Shown here one piece after another: positions 11,932-22,871 of a stretch of DNA of 64,000 nucleotides. Source of the stretch: Anas platyrhynchos (Eukaryota; Chordata; Aves; Anseriformes; Anatidae); the NCBI RefSeq assembly GCF_047663525.1, contig NC_092621.1:9048501-9112500 (forward strand). The letters run 5' to 3'. Each line of letters opens with the position of its first letter. The stretch's first letter is position 1. The notes beneath the pieces were generated by a model. That model was not told the DNA's origin. It saw only the letters and a list, made by a program, of their open reading frames with translations, and did no database searches. A program made the translations under genes and the position numbers.

Positions 11932-14022
11932 ATGGAAAGTCAGATTACTCACCGAGCAGAAAAACATGGAAACGCTCAAAAGGAAGATGTCAAAGAAACG
12001 CATTTGCCCCAAAGCTCCATGAAGCAGAAGCCCTCGAAGGAGCTGAGGCCCATGCTGGGGGCCGTCACGCTGGGCCTCGTCCTGTTCATCGCCGTGGTGG
12101 TGGCCTGGTGCTACTACACGGTGTCCCTGCACAAGGCGGAGCGGCTGAAGACGGAGCTGATGGACCTGCGGGCGGACGGCTTCGTCATCAGGAACCAGCA
12201 CGGGGAGGTGGTGTTCCGCCTGGCCTTCCGCTCGGGGAGCCTGGACCTGGAGTCGTGCTCCAAGGAGGGCGAGATCCTGAGCTGCACGCGCTCGCACCGC
12301 GGGCCGCTCAACTTCTTCATCCAGACGGTGAAGCCCAAGGACACGGTGATGTGCTACCGCGTGCGCTGGGAGGAGCTGGCGGCCGGCCCAGCGGTGGAGC
12401 ACACCATGTTCTGGGAGGACGCCCACTGGTACGGGGGCTCGGAGATGAGCACCCAGCACTGGCCCATCCGCCTGGCCGGCTACCAGGAGCCCGTGCCCTA
12501 CGTGACCAGCGACGTCTACTCCTTCCGCGACAGCTTTGGCGGCATCCTGGAGCGCTACTGGCTGTCCTCCAAGGCGGCGGCCATCAAGATCAACGACTCG
12601 GTGCCCTTCCACCTGGGCTTCAACGCCACCGAGCGCACCCTCTTCTTCCAGGCCCGCTACAAGGACTCGCCCTACAAGCCCCCGCCGGGCCAGCAGCCCT
12701 TCCCCGAGCTCAGCTACCGCGTGTGCGTGGGCTCCGACGTCACCTCCATCCACAAGTACATGGTGCGCAGGTACTTCAACAAGCCCTCCAAGATCCCCGC
12801 TGAGAACGCCTTCCGCTACCCCATCTGGTCCACCTGGGCACTCTACAAAAAAGATATCAACCAGGATAAAGTCTTGGATTTTGCAAGAAACATAAAGAAG
12901 TACAATTTTAATTGCAGCCACATTGAGATCGATGACATGTACACACAAGCCTATGGGGATTTTGACTTTGACCCCGTCAAGTTCCCCAATGTAACAGAGA
13001 TGTTTGCAAAACTGAGAGAGGATGGCTTTAAATTTACCCTGTGGATTCACCCTTTCATACACACAGATTCCTCCAACTTTGGTGTGGGGATTGAGCGTCA
13101 GCTGTTCATCAAGGAGCCGTCGGGGCGGCTGCCGGCCATGGTGGAGTGGTGGAACGGCATCGGGGCCATCCTGGACTTCACCAACCCGGCAGCCCGGGAC
13201 TGGTTCCAGAGCCACCTGCGCCAGCTCCGCCACAAGTACGGCATCTCCTCCTTCAAGTTTGATGCAGGTGAGACCAGCTACCTGCCCAAGCAGTTCAGCA
13301 CCTTCCGGCCACTCTCGGACCCCAGCATCTGGTCACGGCGCTACACGGAGATGGCCATCCCCTTCTACGAGCTGGCGGAGGTGCGGGTGGGCTACCAGTC
13401 GCAGAACATCTCCTGCTTCTTCCGCATCATTGACCGCGACTCCGTGTGGGGCTACGAGCTTGGCCTCAAGTCCCTCATCCCCACGGTGCTCACCATCAGC
13501 ATGTTGGGGTACCCTTTTGTGCTGCCAGATATGATTGGAGGAAACTTCCTACCGAATAAGACAGATGGTGCAGTTGAGATCCCGGACCGTGAGCTGTACG
13601 TGCGGTGGCTGGAGCTGTCGGCCTTCATGCCCTCCATGCAGTTCTCCATCCCGCCCTGGCTCTACGACAAGCAGGTGGTGGAGATCGCACAGAAATTCAC
13701 CGAGCTCCACGAGTCGCTGGTGGCCCCATTGCTGCTGGAGCTGGCCGGGGAGGTCACCGACACGGGCGGCCCCATCATCCGGCCCATCTGGTGGATCTCG
13801 CCCCGCGACGAGGCCACCCACAGGATCGACTCGCAGTTCCTCATCGGGGACACCCTGATGGTGGCACCCGTCCTGGAGATGGGCAAGCAGGAGCGTGACG
13901 TCTACCTGCCGGCGGGCAAGTGGCGCAGCTACAAGGGGGAGTTGTTTGAGAAGACGCCTGTGCTGCTCACCGACTATCCCGTTGACTTGGACGAAGTTGC
14001 CTATTTCCATCGGATTTCATAA
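11932..14022 (+). CDS. MYORG-like GH31 glycosidase, copy A (second copy)
   Basis: Intact 696-residue ORF for a type II membrane GH31 enzyme like MYORG (myogenesis regulating glycosidase), whose mammalian form acts on alpha-galactosides in the ER lumen. A cytosolic tail of about 40 residues precedes one membrane segment (41-63, [20 protein letters not shown]). The luminal GH31 domain carries IEIDDMY (Asp334/335), the nucleophile Asp444 in FKFDAGE and the acid/base Asp501 in IIDRDSVWG, all present. N-glycosylation sequons NFNCS and NVT are visible. The start is the first ATG after an in-frame TAG at 11,875 and has a good context (G at -3 and +4). Residues 1-30 are unrelated to copy B; the rest is about 97% identical to it. 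Oddities: clustered changes beside the active site, Gly613 where copy B has Asp, and C-terminus HRIS. A poly-A tract lies just upstream (11,880-11,898). It is not obviously a pseudogene. Confidence 0.9.
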   Translation: MESQITHRAEKHGNAQKEDVKETHLPQSSMKQKPSKELRPMLGAVTLGLVLFIAVVVAWCYYTVSLHKAERLKTELMDLRADGFVIRNQHGEVVFRLAFRSGSLDLESCSKEGEILSCTRSHRGPLNFFIQTVKPKDTVMCYRVRWEELAAGPAVEHTMFWEDAHWYGGSEMSTQHWPIRLAGYQEPVPYVTSDVYSFRDSFGGILERYWLSSKAAAIKINDSVPFHLGFNATERTLFFQARYKDSPYKPPPGQQPFPELSYRVCVGSDVTSIHKYMVRRYFNKPSKIPAENAFRYPIWSTWALYKKDINQDKVLDFARNIKKYNFNCSHIEIDDMYTQAYGDFDFDPVKFPNVTEMFAKLREDGFKFTLWIHPFIHTDSSNFGVGIERQLFIKEPSGRLPAMVEWWNGIGAILDFTNPAARDWFQSHLRQLRHKYGISSFKFDAGETSYLPKQFSTFRPLSDPSIWSRRYTEMAIPFYELAEVRVGYQSQNISCFFRIIDRDSVWGYELGLKSLIPTVLTISMLGYPFVLPDMIGGNFLPNKTDGAVEIPDRELYVRWLELSAFMPSMQFSIPPWLYDKQVVEIAQKFTELHESLVAPLLLELAGEVTDTGGPIIRPIWWISPRDEATHRIDSQFLIGDTLMVAPVLEMGKQERDVYLPAGKWRSYKGELFEKTPVLLTDYPVDLDEVAYFHRIS

Positions 14023-14042
14023 CATCTCCTCCATCAGCTTTG
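12020..14042 (+). repeat. Left arm of the MYORG inverted duplication
   Basis: Sequence from codon 30 of copy A to 20 bp past its stop is nearly identical to the reverse complement of 20,793-22,815, with no length change inside the coding part. Homology stops abruptly at both ends: upstream at the TGAAGCAGAAGCCC junction, downstream after ctcctccatcagctttg. The arms are about 2.02 kb and the spacer about 6.75 kb. Confidence 0.9.
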
Positions 14043-14431
14043 CCATGGTCTCAGGAATTAATGAACCCATGACTTTATTGACCTGGGAATTTTTATTGCT
14101 TTTGAAGTAGAAATACATTAGCATGAACTCAAAGAAAATACTGTGACCTTTATTTAGTGTGTCAATTGCTGTAGAATAACTTATTAAAATGTATTGGATG
14201 AATGTCTTGGCTCTTGTAGTATGACTAATACAATGTATAGAAACAGATTCTCCACTCCTAATCTCTTCCCATCAAGAAATGCCATGCACACTTACTTTTT
14301 ATATAGAATAATGATAATTAGATGGACTCCATTGTTACCCAGTGGTACTGCAGCCCTTCTCCTTAGATTTTTGTATTTTTTGTTTGCTTAGTGAAGGAAG
14401 ACGTTGGAACAGAGTATTTTATTAAACTAAA

Positions 14432-14437
14432 AATAAA
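14432..14437 (+). terminator. Poly(A) signal AATAAA, MYORG copy A
   Basis: AATAAA lies 410 bp after the copy A stop within A/T-rich 3' UTR-like sequence. An earlier ATTAAA at 14,183-14,188 is an alternative. Which is used cannot be told from sequence. Confidence 0.5.
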
Positions 14438-16348
14438 TCAGAAAACAATCTGTGATTAATCTAAAGACAGCAGCACCAAAATTTCAGCCTGTACATTGGA
14501 TGGGTGCTGATGCAGTACAGCAAGGAGAGTTTGTATTTCCCATGAACTGATTTGTCCAAGGAAGCAAAAAGAAGCTTTAGCACTTGCTAACAGTTTGGCA
14601 AACTTCCCCCCCCACCCCCCGCCTTTTAATGGAAGAAAGTGTTGAGAAACATGTCCCTGGTGTGGAGTCAGCCAAGCCTGTAAGCATGTGGTGAGATCTC
14701 ACTGACAGTCAAAATTAAAACCTAGCAGCAAGTCATGCATGGGTGAGGACCACTAATGGGATCCATTCATGGTTTGGGTCCGTATTTGGGAGCAAGGGTG
14801 CAATTTGTCCACCACAGAGATCCCAGGGAGGACTTTAAATTGTCCTCCTGAGAGAGCTTGTATAAATAACATACTAGCCCAAGTGCCCTCCTGCATCAGT
14901 TTCCCCATGGAAAATGTCCTCCCATGCCACCAGCTGTGCTGATGTCCATCAGTTGGCATGCTTCTGCCCTGGGACATGACTTCTCCTGGGTGACAGCATC
15001 TCAACAGCGCCTGTGGGTTTGGGAAAAGTGAGCTGGCTCTGAAATGTTCTCCAGTCTTGGTCCAATCTTCCCCATTTCTAAACTAAGAGAAGTTTGAAGG
15101 TGATGTGACTGAGGAGTTTAGGAGAATTCTGAGTTCTCTGGGCTGTGATGCCTCTTCCCAAAGCAAGAGACTGATTCTTTCTCTGCCCCCAACAGGCTGC
15201 TGGCGGCACCTGGGGGAGGTAAAACTGTGCATGGCTCAAACCAGGAGAAAACCCCCTTCTTTAGGGGTTTGCCCCAGAGCTGGTCCATATCATGAGTACA
15301 CGGGGGCTTGAGAGCATCATGGTCACTCCAGAGCTAATTTGGTGCTCAGTCTACGCAGTCCAACCAGAGGATCCATTATGGTGCAAGGACCCTATGTGGC
15401 CACAGCTGCACAGGAAAAGACAAGCCAGGATGGTTTGTAGATGTCCTCGAAAGCAAGGTGAGAAAGCAGCCTCAGCCCCAGTGATGTTGACAGTGTGGAG
15501 AGGGGGACGGACAACCCACCAAACCTCCCTCAATCCAGGGGTGTGAAGGGGTGATGACTGCTCAATGCCATCAAATGGTGATGTTTGGGGTCATTGCTTT
15601 CCTCCCCTCTGGGGACCAAAGTGTCCCAGTGGGCCCCAACAAAGCTCCTTGGCTGTTGCTTCAGCAGGAAAAAAGCTTTCTAAAAAGCTGAGGCTGCATG
15701 TGGTACTCACACAAAGCCTGCTGGTGCCCAGGCTGGTGGGGGTGAGGAGCCAGCCCCATCATCTCTACCTCATGATCTGTGTGCATGGTCATGGCTCTGC
15801 TGTCCTCCTGCATCACAGGCTGGGGGGGGAAATGCATCTCCAAGACCTTCTGCACCCACTGGGGATGATACAGGCTGCCTGATCCTAACAGATGCCCCTA
15901 GGGAAAGGAGAGGTCAAGTCCATGTGGCTGCAAAAATCCCTCCCCAAATCTCCATCCCTGCCTGCTCTCTCCCCCTCTGCCTCTCCCTGGCGGGCCTTCA
16001 CGCTGCTGGAGGAACGTCTGGTTTGCCTTGCTGAGCTTTAGTCACGGTTGTTTTTTAGCAATCCCAGCTTCCCAGCTTTGAGCAAGTGCTGTGCTTGCTG
16101 GAGGGGCTGGTGACATGGGAACATCGCTCACTCCAGGCTGTTTTCATGTTTTTTTTTGGAGGGGGGTGGTTATTATCCTTAATCTTTGATTATCATTGAG
16201 CTACAAATCACCGATCCCCATTGGCAAAAAAGTAAATGTATTAAAAACAAACAAACAAAAACCAGTTCCTGCCTTTCTCTACTTGGCTGTGGGATTTTGC
16301 ATGGCCCAGCCCAGCATTATGGCTTTCCTGGACTCCAGGACTGCCTGT

Positions 16349-16384
16349 GATGGAAGAGGTTGTTTTGATGGAAGAGGTTGTTTT
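16349..16384. repeat. Perfect 18-bp tandem duplication
   Basis: The unit gatggaagaggttgtttt occurs twice back to back with no mismatch, a small recent duplication in the spacer. Confidence 0.95.
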
Positions 16385-18837
16385 TCCCTAAGGTTGCCAG
16401 ACTGGCTGCATGCCCAAAGGGGATCTGTTGCTGTCAGCTTGTCCTTTCACCACGGCTCTTCCCAGACATGTGCATTTTTTTGCCATTTTTTTTTTCCTCT
16501 TACTTTCAATGAAAGCTGTGATCTCAGGCAGGGCTGGACCTGCTCCCAGCCAGGACCCCGTGGCTCAGCAGTCACTGCCCCACTGGCACCCGTGGGCACC
16601 TCTGCAACCTGGTTTGAAATGAGCTGGGCTTTGGCTGTAGCCTCTCTTGGTCTGGATGTGGCCATGAACACCCCTCACCATGCAATGCACAGCCCTGGAT
16701 GTATTTTTGAGCCCTGCCTAATGTGTGGTTTAGCATCACCCCGTGATCGGTGGGGTCCAGCTCCCATTTTGCTGGGACCCAGTGTAGTGCAGATCCTCAT
16801 GCATCTTTCCTGGACACAGCTCCAGCTCTCAGGAGGATGCAAAAACACCCACCCAAAAACATCAGAAAAAACAACAGCAATCCAACTCTAATCCCAGCAA
16901 CTCCAGGGAGGACTTGTGCATTACTGAGGACTGCTGCAGGTGCTGGAAGGCAGCTCCAGCCTGTCCCAGGTCTCCAGAAGCACCAGCTTCACCTCCCATG
17001 GGTGAGCATGAGCCTGCTGCATGGATGCTGCTTGCACACAGGGAAGAAGGCAAAGAATTGGGAAAATGCCTTCTGCTGCAAAAGCAGCAAATCAGTTAGC
17101 CTCATCCCATCACCTGAGTCGTGTAAGTTTCATGAGCTGTTTCTGGTGCTCCCATGGCCAAAACCATCCACACCACCCCTCTACCCTGCCAGAGCAGCGT
17201 GGGAAGGGGACCTGGGGACAGCAGGGACAGGCAGTGCCCCAGGTGAATTTCTGGAGCCTCTGTGGGAAGCTGCAAGCAGCCTTGTCATCTCGCACACAGT
17301 TTCGAACCGTGTGTCTTCTGTGTCAGCATGGACCAGCTACCCCCCCAGGTTGGCACTGAGGGGCACTTTTGGGGAAAGAATCAGCAGAAAGGGTGTCACA
17401 ACTGGTCTGATGCAGAAGCAGGAGTCACCTGGACGTGGCCTTTTCTAGGCCAGCCCCAAGCCACAGCTCTTCCCCTGCCACGGGGATGCCAGGGAGGGCG
17501 ATTTGTGACCCATCCCAGCCCGTGCTGCAGGAGGGTGGTTGTGGTTGTAGGCAGCCCCTCCCTTCAAAACACACATCAAAGCTTCAGACCACAAGTTTTA
17601 AATAAACCAGCAGCCTCAGTTCTAATTTCAGTAAAGCCTGGGGTGAAAAAAGCCCCAGATCTGCCTGAAACACTGGCCCCACATATAGACAGACACGTTA
17701 AACTTCTTTTTGTTTTCCAAAGTTTTATATCAATCAAGGCAATTGATGTTACAGTCTTGTTTTCATAACAATTCAGAATTAGAAAAGTGGTTAAAAACAA
17801 CCCCCCCGGCATTGTGGTCCGACTCAGGAAGGCGTGTGAAACCCAAGCACCCACTCAGCCGACACACAACGGCACGAGCTTCCAAACCCAGTCCCACAGG
17901 CGTCACGTCGACCTGCTGCTCAGACACAACCTGCCAGAGCCAACTGGAAGAGGCTGAACCAACCCCAAGACCTGTTTTGGGGCTTTTCCTTGGCTGAGTC
18001 AAACTAGTTTTGGACAGCGACCCTTGGGTAAGCCAGAGAGATATCCCCAGGGGGAGGTTCCCAAAGTGTCTGTGCACGGAGCGCTTGTGGTCTGTGAGGT
18101 GCTAGGGATGCTCCAGCTGGGCTGCAGGGCTACAGCACAGTGTTAGAAATAGTGGTTTTGGTAAAAAGCATGACGGAGAGGGTACCTAGAAGCTTCTGAT
18201 AGCTTGAGGCAGCACTGTTGAGCCTGTCTCCAAATTGTGGGGAAGACTTGGTGCCATGGACAGCCACCCATATGGGCCCTTGGGAAGCCACCTGCTCCTC
18301 AGCTTCATCCCTTACATCCTCCCAGCTTTACCCTAACCACAGCATTTAGAAAAATAAGGATACTTTATAATCTCAGTCGTTTACAAGTTAAGAAAAACCT
18401 CTAACAATAAACCTCTTTACTTAGAGGGAAGGGGAAGAATGGCATGTCTAGTGGAGACCTTTCCTCCACGACCTTCCTGACAGCGCCCTGTTGAATTTGG
18501 TGCTTTCCTGGCACAAAGCTGCTAGGGTCTGGCCACACTGGACTTTTGTTTTCTTCACCCCTGTGAGGGGACCAAGGCACTCATCCAGTCACTCCCATCA
18601 TGTTCACAACAAAAGGATCCTAACGGGAGAACTGATTAGCTCCTGGCCAGCAAGTGTCTCTAGCTTGGAAAAGCACTGCCACTTGCACTGCGGTCAGGGA
18701 GCAAACCTGAGCTCTCCACAGCTGAGCCTGGGACATACTTGTGCTCCCACTGGGCAGGGACCTGTCTCGTTTTGAGGCCAAACCACCAAATTACACAGGT
18801 CAGATCCAGCCAGGCCTCAGGGTCAGTTCCAGAGTCA

Positions 18838-18975
18838 GAGACTCACAGAGGAGTTGAGGTTGGAAGGGACCTCTGGGACCTTGTGGTCCAACCCCTGCTC
18901 AAGCAGGGCCACCCTGAGCAGGTTGTCCAGGGCCATGTCCAGGTGGCTTTTGAGGATCTAGGAGGAGGGAGTCCA
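18838..18975 (-). repeat. CR1 LINE 3' fragment (reverse orientation)
   Basis: It reads 'actcacagaggagttgagg', then 'ttggaagggacctctggga', then 'gtggtccaacccctgctcaa' and 'ccatgtccaggtggctttt', the CR1 3' region in reverse complement. The terminal octamers are degraded. Confidence 0.88.
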
Positions 18976-20319
18976 TCAAATTAAAATTTCTCCCTTCCTT
19001 CCTAACCATAAAAGCACTTTAGATATTGCCCGAAGCACCTGAGTTTACTCCTGGGCACCACCACAAGCTCCTTACAAGGTACAGCTCCTTTGCTTCCTCC
19101 TGCAAGCCCAGAGCAGGAGATGGGCTTGGAGAAAGACTATCACAGGTACCAAACCCTGCCCCAAATACTGTTCCATCTCCCTGGGTGGCGGACTCGTGCC
19201 TGGATGCAATCTCGTAAGAAAACCTGCAGCTGCTGTACTCCCCTTGCCTTGAGCCTTTCCAGCTAACACAGCTCAATCCTGTGCAAACTTGTTAAAAATT
19301 AATGGGCTGAGGGGTGCCGGCAGCTGGGGCATGGCCAGGAAAGTCCTGCCCTGGGGAGCAGAGCTGCCAGACTGCAATCCTGCTAGTAGGCTAGTGGTTT
19401 CTTGGAGCAGAGGCTGCCCGTGTCTCTCTAAGTGCTTCCTCCTCCACAAAACTGAAAGGGAAAGCTGGAAAAGCATCCGGAAAAGGAGGGGCAGAAATGC
19501 AGAGAAAATCTCCTCTGAGGCCATGGGAGTGACCTGAGCTGAGGTCTTGCCCATCCTAGTAATGGGAATTGGGGGTGCAGGAACACGTCACCCCGCATCC
19601 TCTCCAGAAGCCTCCAACAGCAAGCCCAAACTCTGAAGAAGACCCCTGCATCTCCGGGAGAGAGAGGAGGGCTGCACCAAAAAGCCCTACACAACAACAT
19701 CATCTCTCAGCTCCAACCCGAGATGAAGATGGCTATTAGCTTAATTCCATGGTACATGAGAACATTTCCTTGGGTGCAGCGAGAACACCCACTGGCACAA
19801 AACCATCAGTGCAAAAGCCGGTGTTTTCCACCCACCGGCAAGCCGGCTAGCAGCAAAACATCGCATCCATCCACAACGCGTGCCGCTTGCGGGAACCTGC
19901 TGTTCCCGGGGAAGCAGCACACAGACCCCTGGAGATTTGCCCTTCTGCCAGCAACAAACCTGAAAGCTCATCTGTCCTTAAAAAAATAATAATAAAAAAA
20001 GATGATATCTGCAGGACTATCGCGTAACAGAACAGACCATAAATGTGTTAAAAAGAGTGATTGGGCACACTGGTAGGGACGGTGCTGCTCTAGAAGAGGC
20101 AGTGTTGACACCCGAGGCAAAACACACAGGGAAGAGTCTTGCAGCAGGCGTTAGATGAGTGAGGAGGGGAGATGCAGCTTCTCCAGCAAGCGATGTGCAG
20201 TTCCTACAGCTGAAATACCTGCATGTCATGCGAGTAACCTGGCCTGCCTGGTACCCGGAAAAAGGGGAGCATGGGGCAAGAGTTAGTCCAGTGCCAAAAT
20301 AAAGGGGGGAAAATGAATC

Positions 20320-20342
20320 TATATATGTGTATATATATATAA
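20320..20342. repeat. AT-dinucleotide microsatellite
   Basis: A TA repeat interrupted once by GTGT, about 23 bp. Confidence 0.85.
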
Positions 20343-20701
20343 TCTAGCTTGTTTGCTGCTCTTAAAAAAGTCATTTTAAATATATTTGCCATATTAGAAA
20401 ACTTAAGGCAGGCTGTGCTGTAGCAACCCTCCCACATCACACACCCCCATGCCAGTGCTGGGTGCACCCATGGGACAAGAAACGCTCCCACAAGGCACTA
20501 ACCAACCTTCCCCTCTTGAAATCCTTGGGAACCAAAAAAGTATTAGCTTTGACTGCGTGACAACTTTTTCCTCACCTATACAGAGAAAATTCTGCCTACT
20601 GTAACCCAAACAGAGCATCCCACCTGCCCCAAATTAAACAAACAAAAAAATCAGATCACACCTCTCCAAATAACAAAAAAACCCAAGGACAATAAAGTCT
20701 A

Positions 20702-20707
20702 TTTAAT
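20702..20707 (-). terminator. MYORG: Possible proximal poly(A) signal ATTAAA, MYORG copy B
   Basis: On the minus strand ATTAAA lies about 105 nt after the copy B stop and is followed by a T-rich stretch, the usual downstream element. Mammalian MYORG uses a much longer 3' UTR, so a distal site further left is also likely. Confidence 0.4.
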
Positions 20708-20792
20708 TCCCTTCGGCAATCCCAGACCCAAATGAAATGTGCAATTAGAATTATTATTTGTTACAAAGTTCTAGTGTAAGGCATGGTTATCC

Positions 20793-22815
20793 CAAAGCTG
20801 ATGGAGGAGCTGTTACGAAACCCAGAGGAAATAGGCAACTTCGTCCAAGTCAACGGGATAGTCGGTGAGCAGCACAGGCGTCTTCTCAAACAACTCCCCC
20901 TTGTAGCTGCGCCACTTGCCCGCCGGCAGGTAGACGTCACGCTCCTGCTTGCCCATCTCCAGGACGGGTGCCACCATCAGGGTGTCCCCGATGAGGAACT
21001 GTGAGTCGATCCTGTGGGTGGCCTCGTCGCGGGGCGAGATCCACCAGATGGGCCGGATGATGGGGTCGCCCGTGTCGGTGACCTCCCCGGCCAGCTCCAG
21101 CAGCAATGGGGCCACCAGCGACTCGTGGAGCTCGGTGAATTTCTGTGCGATCTCCACCACCTGCTTGTCGTAGAGCCAGGGCGGGATGGAGAACTGCATG
21201 GAGGGCATGAAGGCCGACAGCTCCAGCCACCTCACGTACAGCTCACGGTCTGGGATCTCAACTGCACCATCTGTCTTATTCGGGAAAAAATTCCCCCCAA
21301 TCATGTCAGCGGAAATAAAAGGGTACCCCAACATGCTGATGGTGAGCACCGTGGGGATGAGGGACTTGAGGCCAAGTTCGTAGCCCCACACGGAGTCGCG
21401 GTCAATGATGCGGAAGAAGCAGGAGATGTTCTGCGACTGGTAGCCCACCCGCACCTCCGCCAGCTCATAGAAGGGGATGGCCATCTCCGTGTAGCGCCGT
21501 GACCAGATGCTGGGGTCTGAGAGTGGCCGGAAGGTGCTGAACTGCTTGGGCAGGTAGCTGGTCTCACCTGCATCAAACTTGAAGGAGGAGATGCCGTACT
21601 TGTGGCGGAGCTGGCGCAGGTGGCTCTGGAACCAGTCCCGGGCTGCCGGGTTGGTGAAGTCCAGGATGGCCCCGATGCCGTTCCACCACTCCACCATGGC
21701 CGGCAGCCGCCCCGATGGCTCCTTGATGAACAGCTGACGCTCAATCCCCACACCAAAGTTCGAGGAATTGTAGTTTATAAAAGGGTGAGTCCACAAGGTG
21801 ACCTTAAAGCCATCCTCTCTCAGTTTTGCAAACATCTCCGTTACATTGGGGAACTTGACGGGGTCAAAGTCAAAATCCCCATAGGCCTGTGTGTACATGT
21901 CATCGATCTCAATGTGGCTGCAATTAAAACGGTACTTCTTAATTTTTTCAGCAAATCTCAAGAGTTTATCCTGGTCGATATCATTCTTGTAGAGTGCCCA
22001 GGTGGACCAGATGGGGTAGCGGAAGGCGTTCTCGGCGGGGATCTTGGAGGGCTTGTTGAAGTACCTGCGCACCATGTACTTGTGGATGGAGGTGACGTCG
22101 GAGCCCACGCACACGCGGTAGCTGAGCTCGGGGAAGGGCTGCTGGCCCGGCGGGGGCTTGTAGGGCGAGTCCTTGTAGCGGGCCTGGAAGAAGAGGGTGC
22201 GCTCGGTGGCGTTGAAGCCCAGGTGGAAGGGCACCGAGTCGTTGATCTTGATGGCCGCCGCCTTGGAGGACAGCCAGTAGCGCTCCAGGATGCCGCCAAA
22301 GCTGTCGCGGAAGGAGTAGACGTCGCTGGTCACGTAGGGCACGGGCTCCTGGTAGCCGGCCAGGCGGATGGGCCAGTGCTGGGTGCTCATCTCCGAGCCC
22401 CCGTACCAGTGGGCGTCCTCCCAGAACATGGTGTGCTCCACCGCTGGGCCGGCCGCCAGCTCCTCCCAGCGCACGCGGTAGCACATCACCGTGTCCTTGG
22501 GCTTCACCGTCTGGATGAAGAAGTTGAGCGGCCCGCGGTGCGAGCGCGTGCAGCTCAGGATCTCGCCCTCCTTGGAGCACGACTCCAGGTCCAGGCTCCC
22601 CGAGCGGAAGGCCAGGCGGAACACCACCTCCCCGTGCTGGTTCCTGATGACGAAGCCGTCCGCCCGCAGGTCCATCAGCTCCGTCTTCAGCCGCTCCGCC
22701 TTGCGCAGGGACACCGTGTAGTAGCACCAGGCCACCACCGCGGCGATGAACAGGACGAGGCCCAGCGTGACGGCCCCCAGCATGGGCCTCAGCTCCTTCG
22801 AGGGCTTCTGCTTCA
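20793..22815 (-). repeat. Right arm of the MYORG inverted duplication
   Basis: This is the reverse-complement partner of 12,020-14,042. Sampled stretches, for example the block around the [11 protein letters not shown] codons, differ by about one base in 100, synonymous sites included. The short patches that encode amino-acid changes differ far more. Confidence 0.9.
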
Positions 22816-22849
22816 CTGGTGTGAAGTTTTCGGGCAGGAAGGTGTACAT
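20813..22849 (-). CDS. MYORG: Myogenesis regulating glycosidase (GH31), orthologous copy B
   Basis: A 678-residue, single-exon ORF for the type II membrane glycosidase MYORG. The family is a GH31 alpha-galactosidase-like enzyme of the ER; loss in people causes brain calcification. The N-terminus [20 protein letters not shown] matches the mammalian MYORG start as I remember it, which makes this the orthologue. A membrane segment spans 23-45. The GH31 domain shows IEIDDMY (Asp316/317), nucleophile Asp426 (FKFDAGE) and acid/base Asp483 (IIDRDSVWG); their spacing of 57 equals human Asp463-Asp520. An in-frame TGA five codons upstream and a pyrimidine-rich stretch before it (ctttcttcccactcctctgc) suggest a 3' splice site in the 5' UTR, so the start is well fixed. 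Odd: YPFISADM where copy A, like mammals from memory, has a Leu-Pro pair before the Asp. Confidence 0.95.
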   Translation of the reverse strand: MYTFLPENFTPVKQKPSKELRPMLGAVTLGLVLFIAAVVAWCYYTVSLRKAERLKTELMDLRADGFVIRNQHGEVVFRLAFRSGSLDLESCSKEGEILSCTRSHRGPLNFFIQTVKPKDTVMCYRVRWEELAAGPAVEHTMFWEDAHWYGGSEMSTQHWPIRLAGYQEPVPYVTSDVYSFRDSFGGILERYWLSSKAAAIKINDSVPFHLGFNATERTLFFQARYKDSPYKPPPGQQPFPELSYRVCVGSDVTSIHKYMVRRYFNKPSKIPAENAFRYPIWSTWALYKNDIDQDKLLRFAEKIKKYRFNCSHIEIDDMYTQAYGDFDFDPVKFPNVTEMFAKLREDGFKVTLWTHPFINYNSSNFGVGIERQLFIKEPSGRLPAMVEWWNGIGAILDFTNPAARDWFQSHLRQLRHKYGISSFKFDAGETSYLPKQFSTFRPLSDPSIWSRRYTEMAIPFYELAEVRVGYQSQNISCFFRIIDRDSVWGYELGLKSLIPTVLTISMLGYPFISADMIGGNFFPNKTDGAVEIPDRELYVRWLELSAFMPSMQFSIPPWLYDKQVVEIAQKFTELHESLVAPLLLELAGEVTDTGDPIIRPIWWISPRDEATHRIDSQFLIGDTLMVAPVLEMGKQERDVYLPAGKWRSYKGELFEKTPVLLTDYPVDLDEVAYFLWVS

Positions 22850-22871
22850 GGCGCCCTGTTTTCACTAGCAC

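Larger units (their letters stand above)
14440..20700. other. Spacer between the two MYORG copies; no gene recognised
   Basis: No protein-like ORF or exon chain is seen on either strand. The stretch contains one CR1 fragment, an 18-bp tandem duplication and an AT microsatellite. Mammalian MYORG transcripts have a long 3' UTR, so part of 17.6-20.7 kb could be copy B 3' UTR. The A/T-rich sequence near 17,700-17,770 on the minus strand has the look of a distal 3' end but lacks a clean AATAAA. Confidence 0.45.

Noticed and set aside
11908-13233. 441-codon open frame antisense to MYORG copy A (and a similar 464-codon one over copy B at 21,602-22,996)
   Set aside because: Shadow frame: the GC-ending codons of the real gene keep the opposite strand free of stops. 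It is Val/Leu/Gly/His/Arg-rich and low in complexity, with no domain.
21981-22871. 296-codon frame overlapping MYORG copy B on the same strand (counterpart 11,808-12,803 over copy A)
   Set aside because: Shifted-frame shadow of the same GC-rich exon, rich in Ala/Gly/Arg/His/Leu. It also ends where the A/T-rich patch starts.
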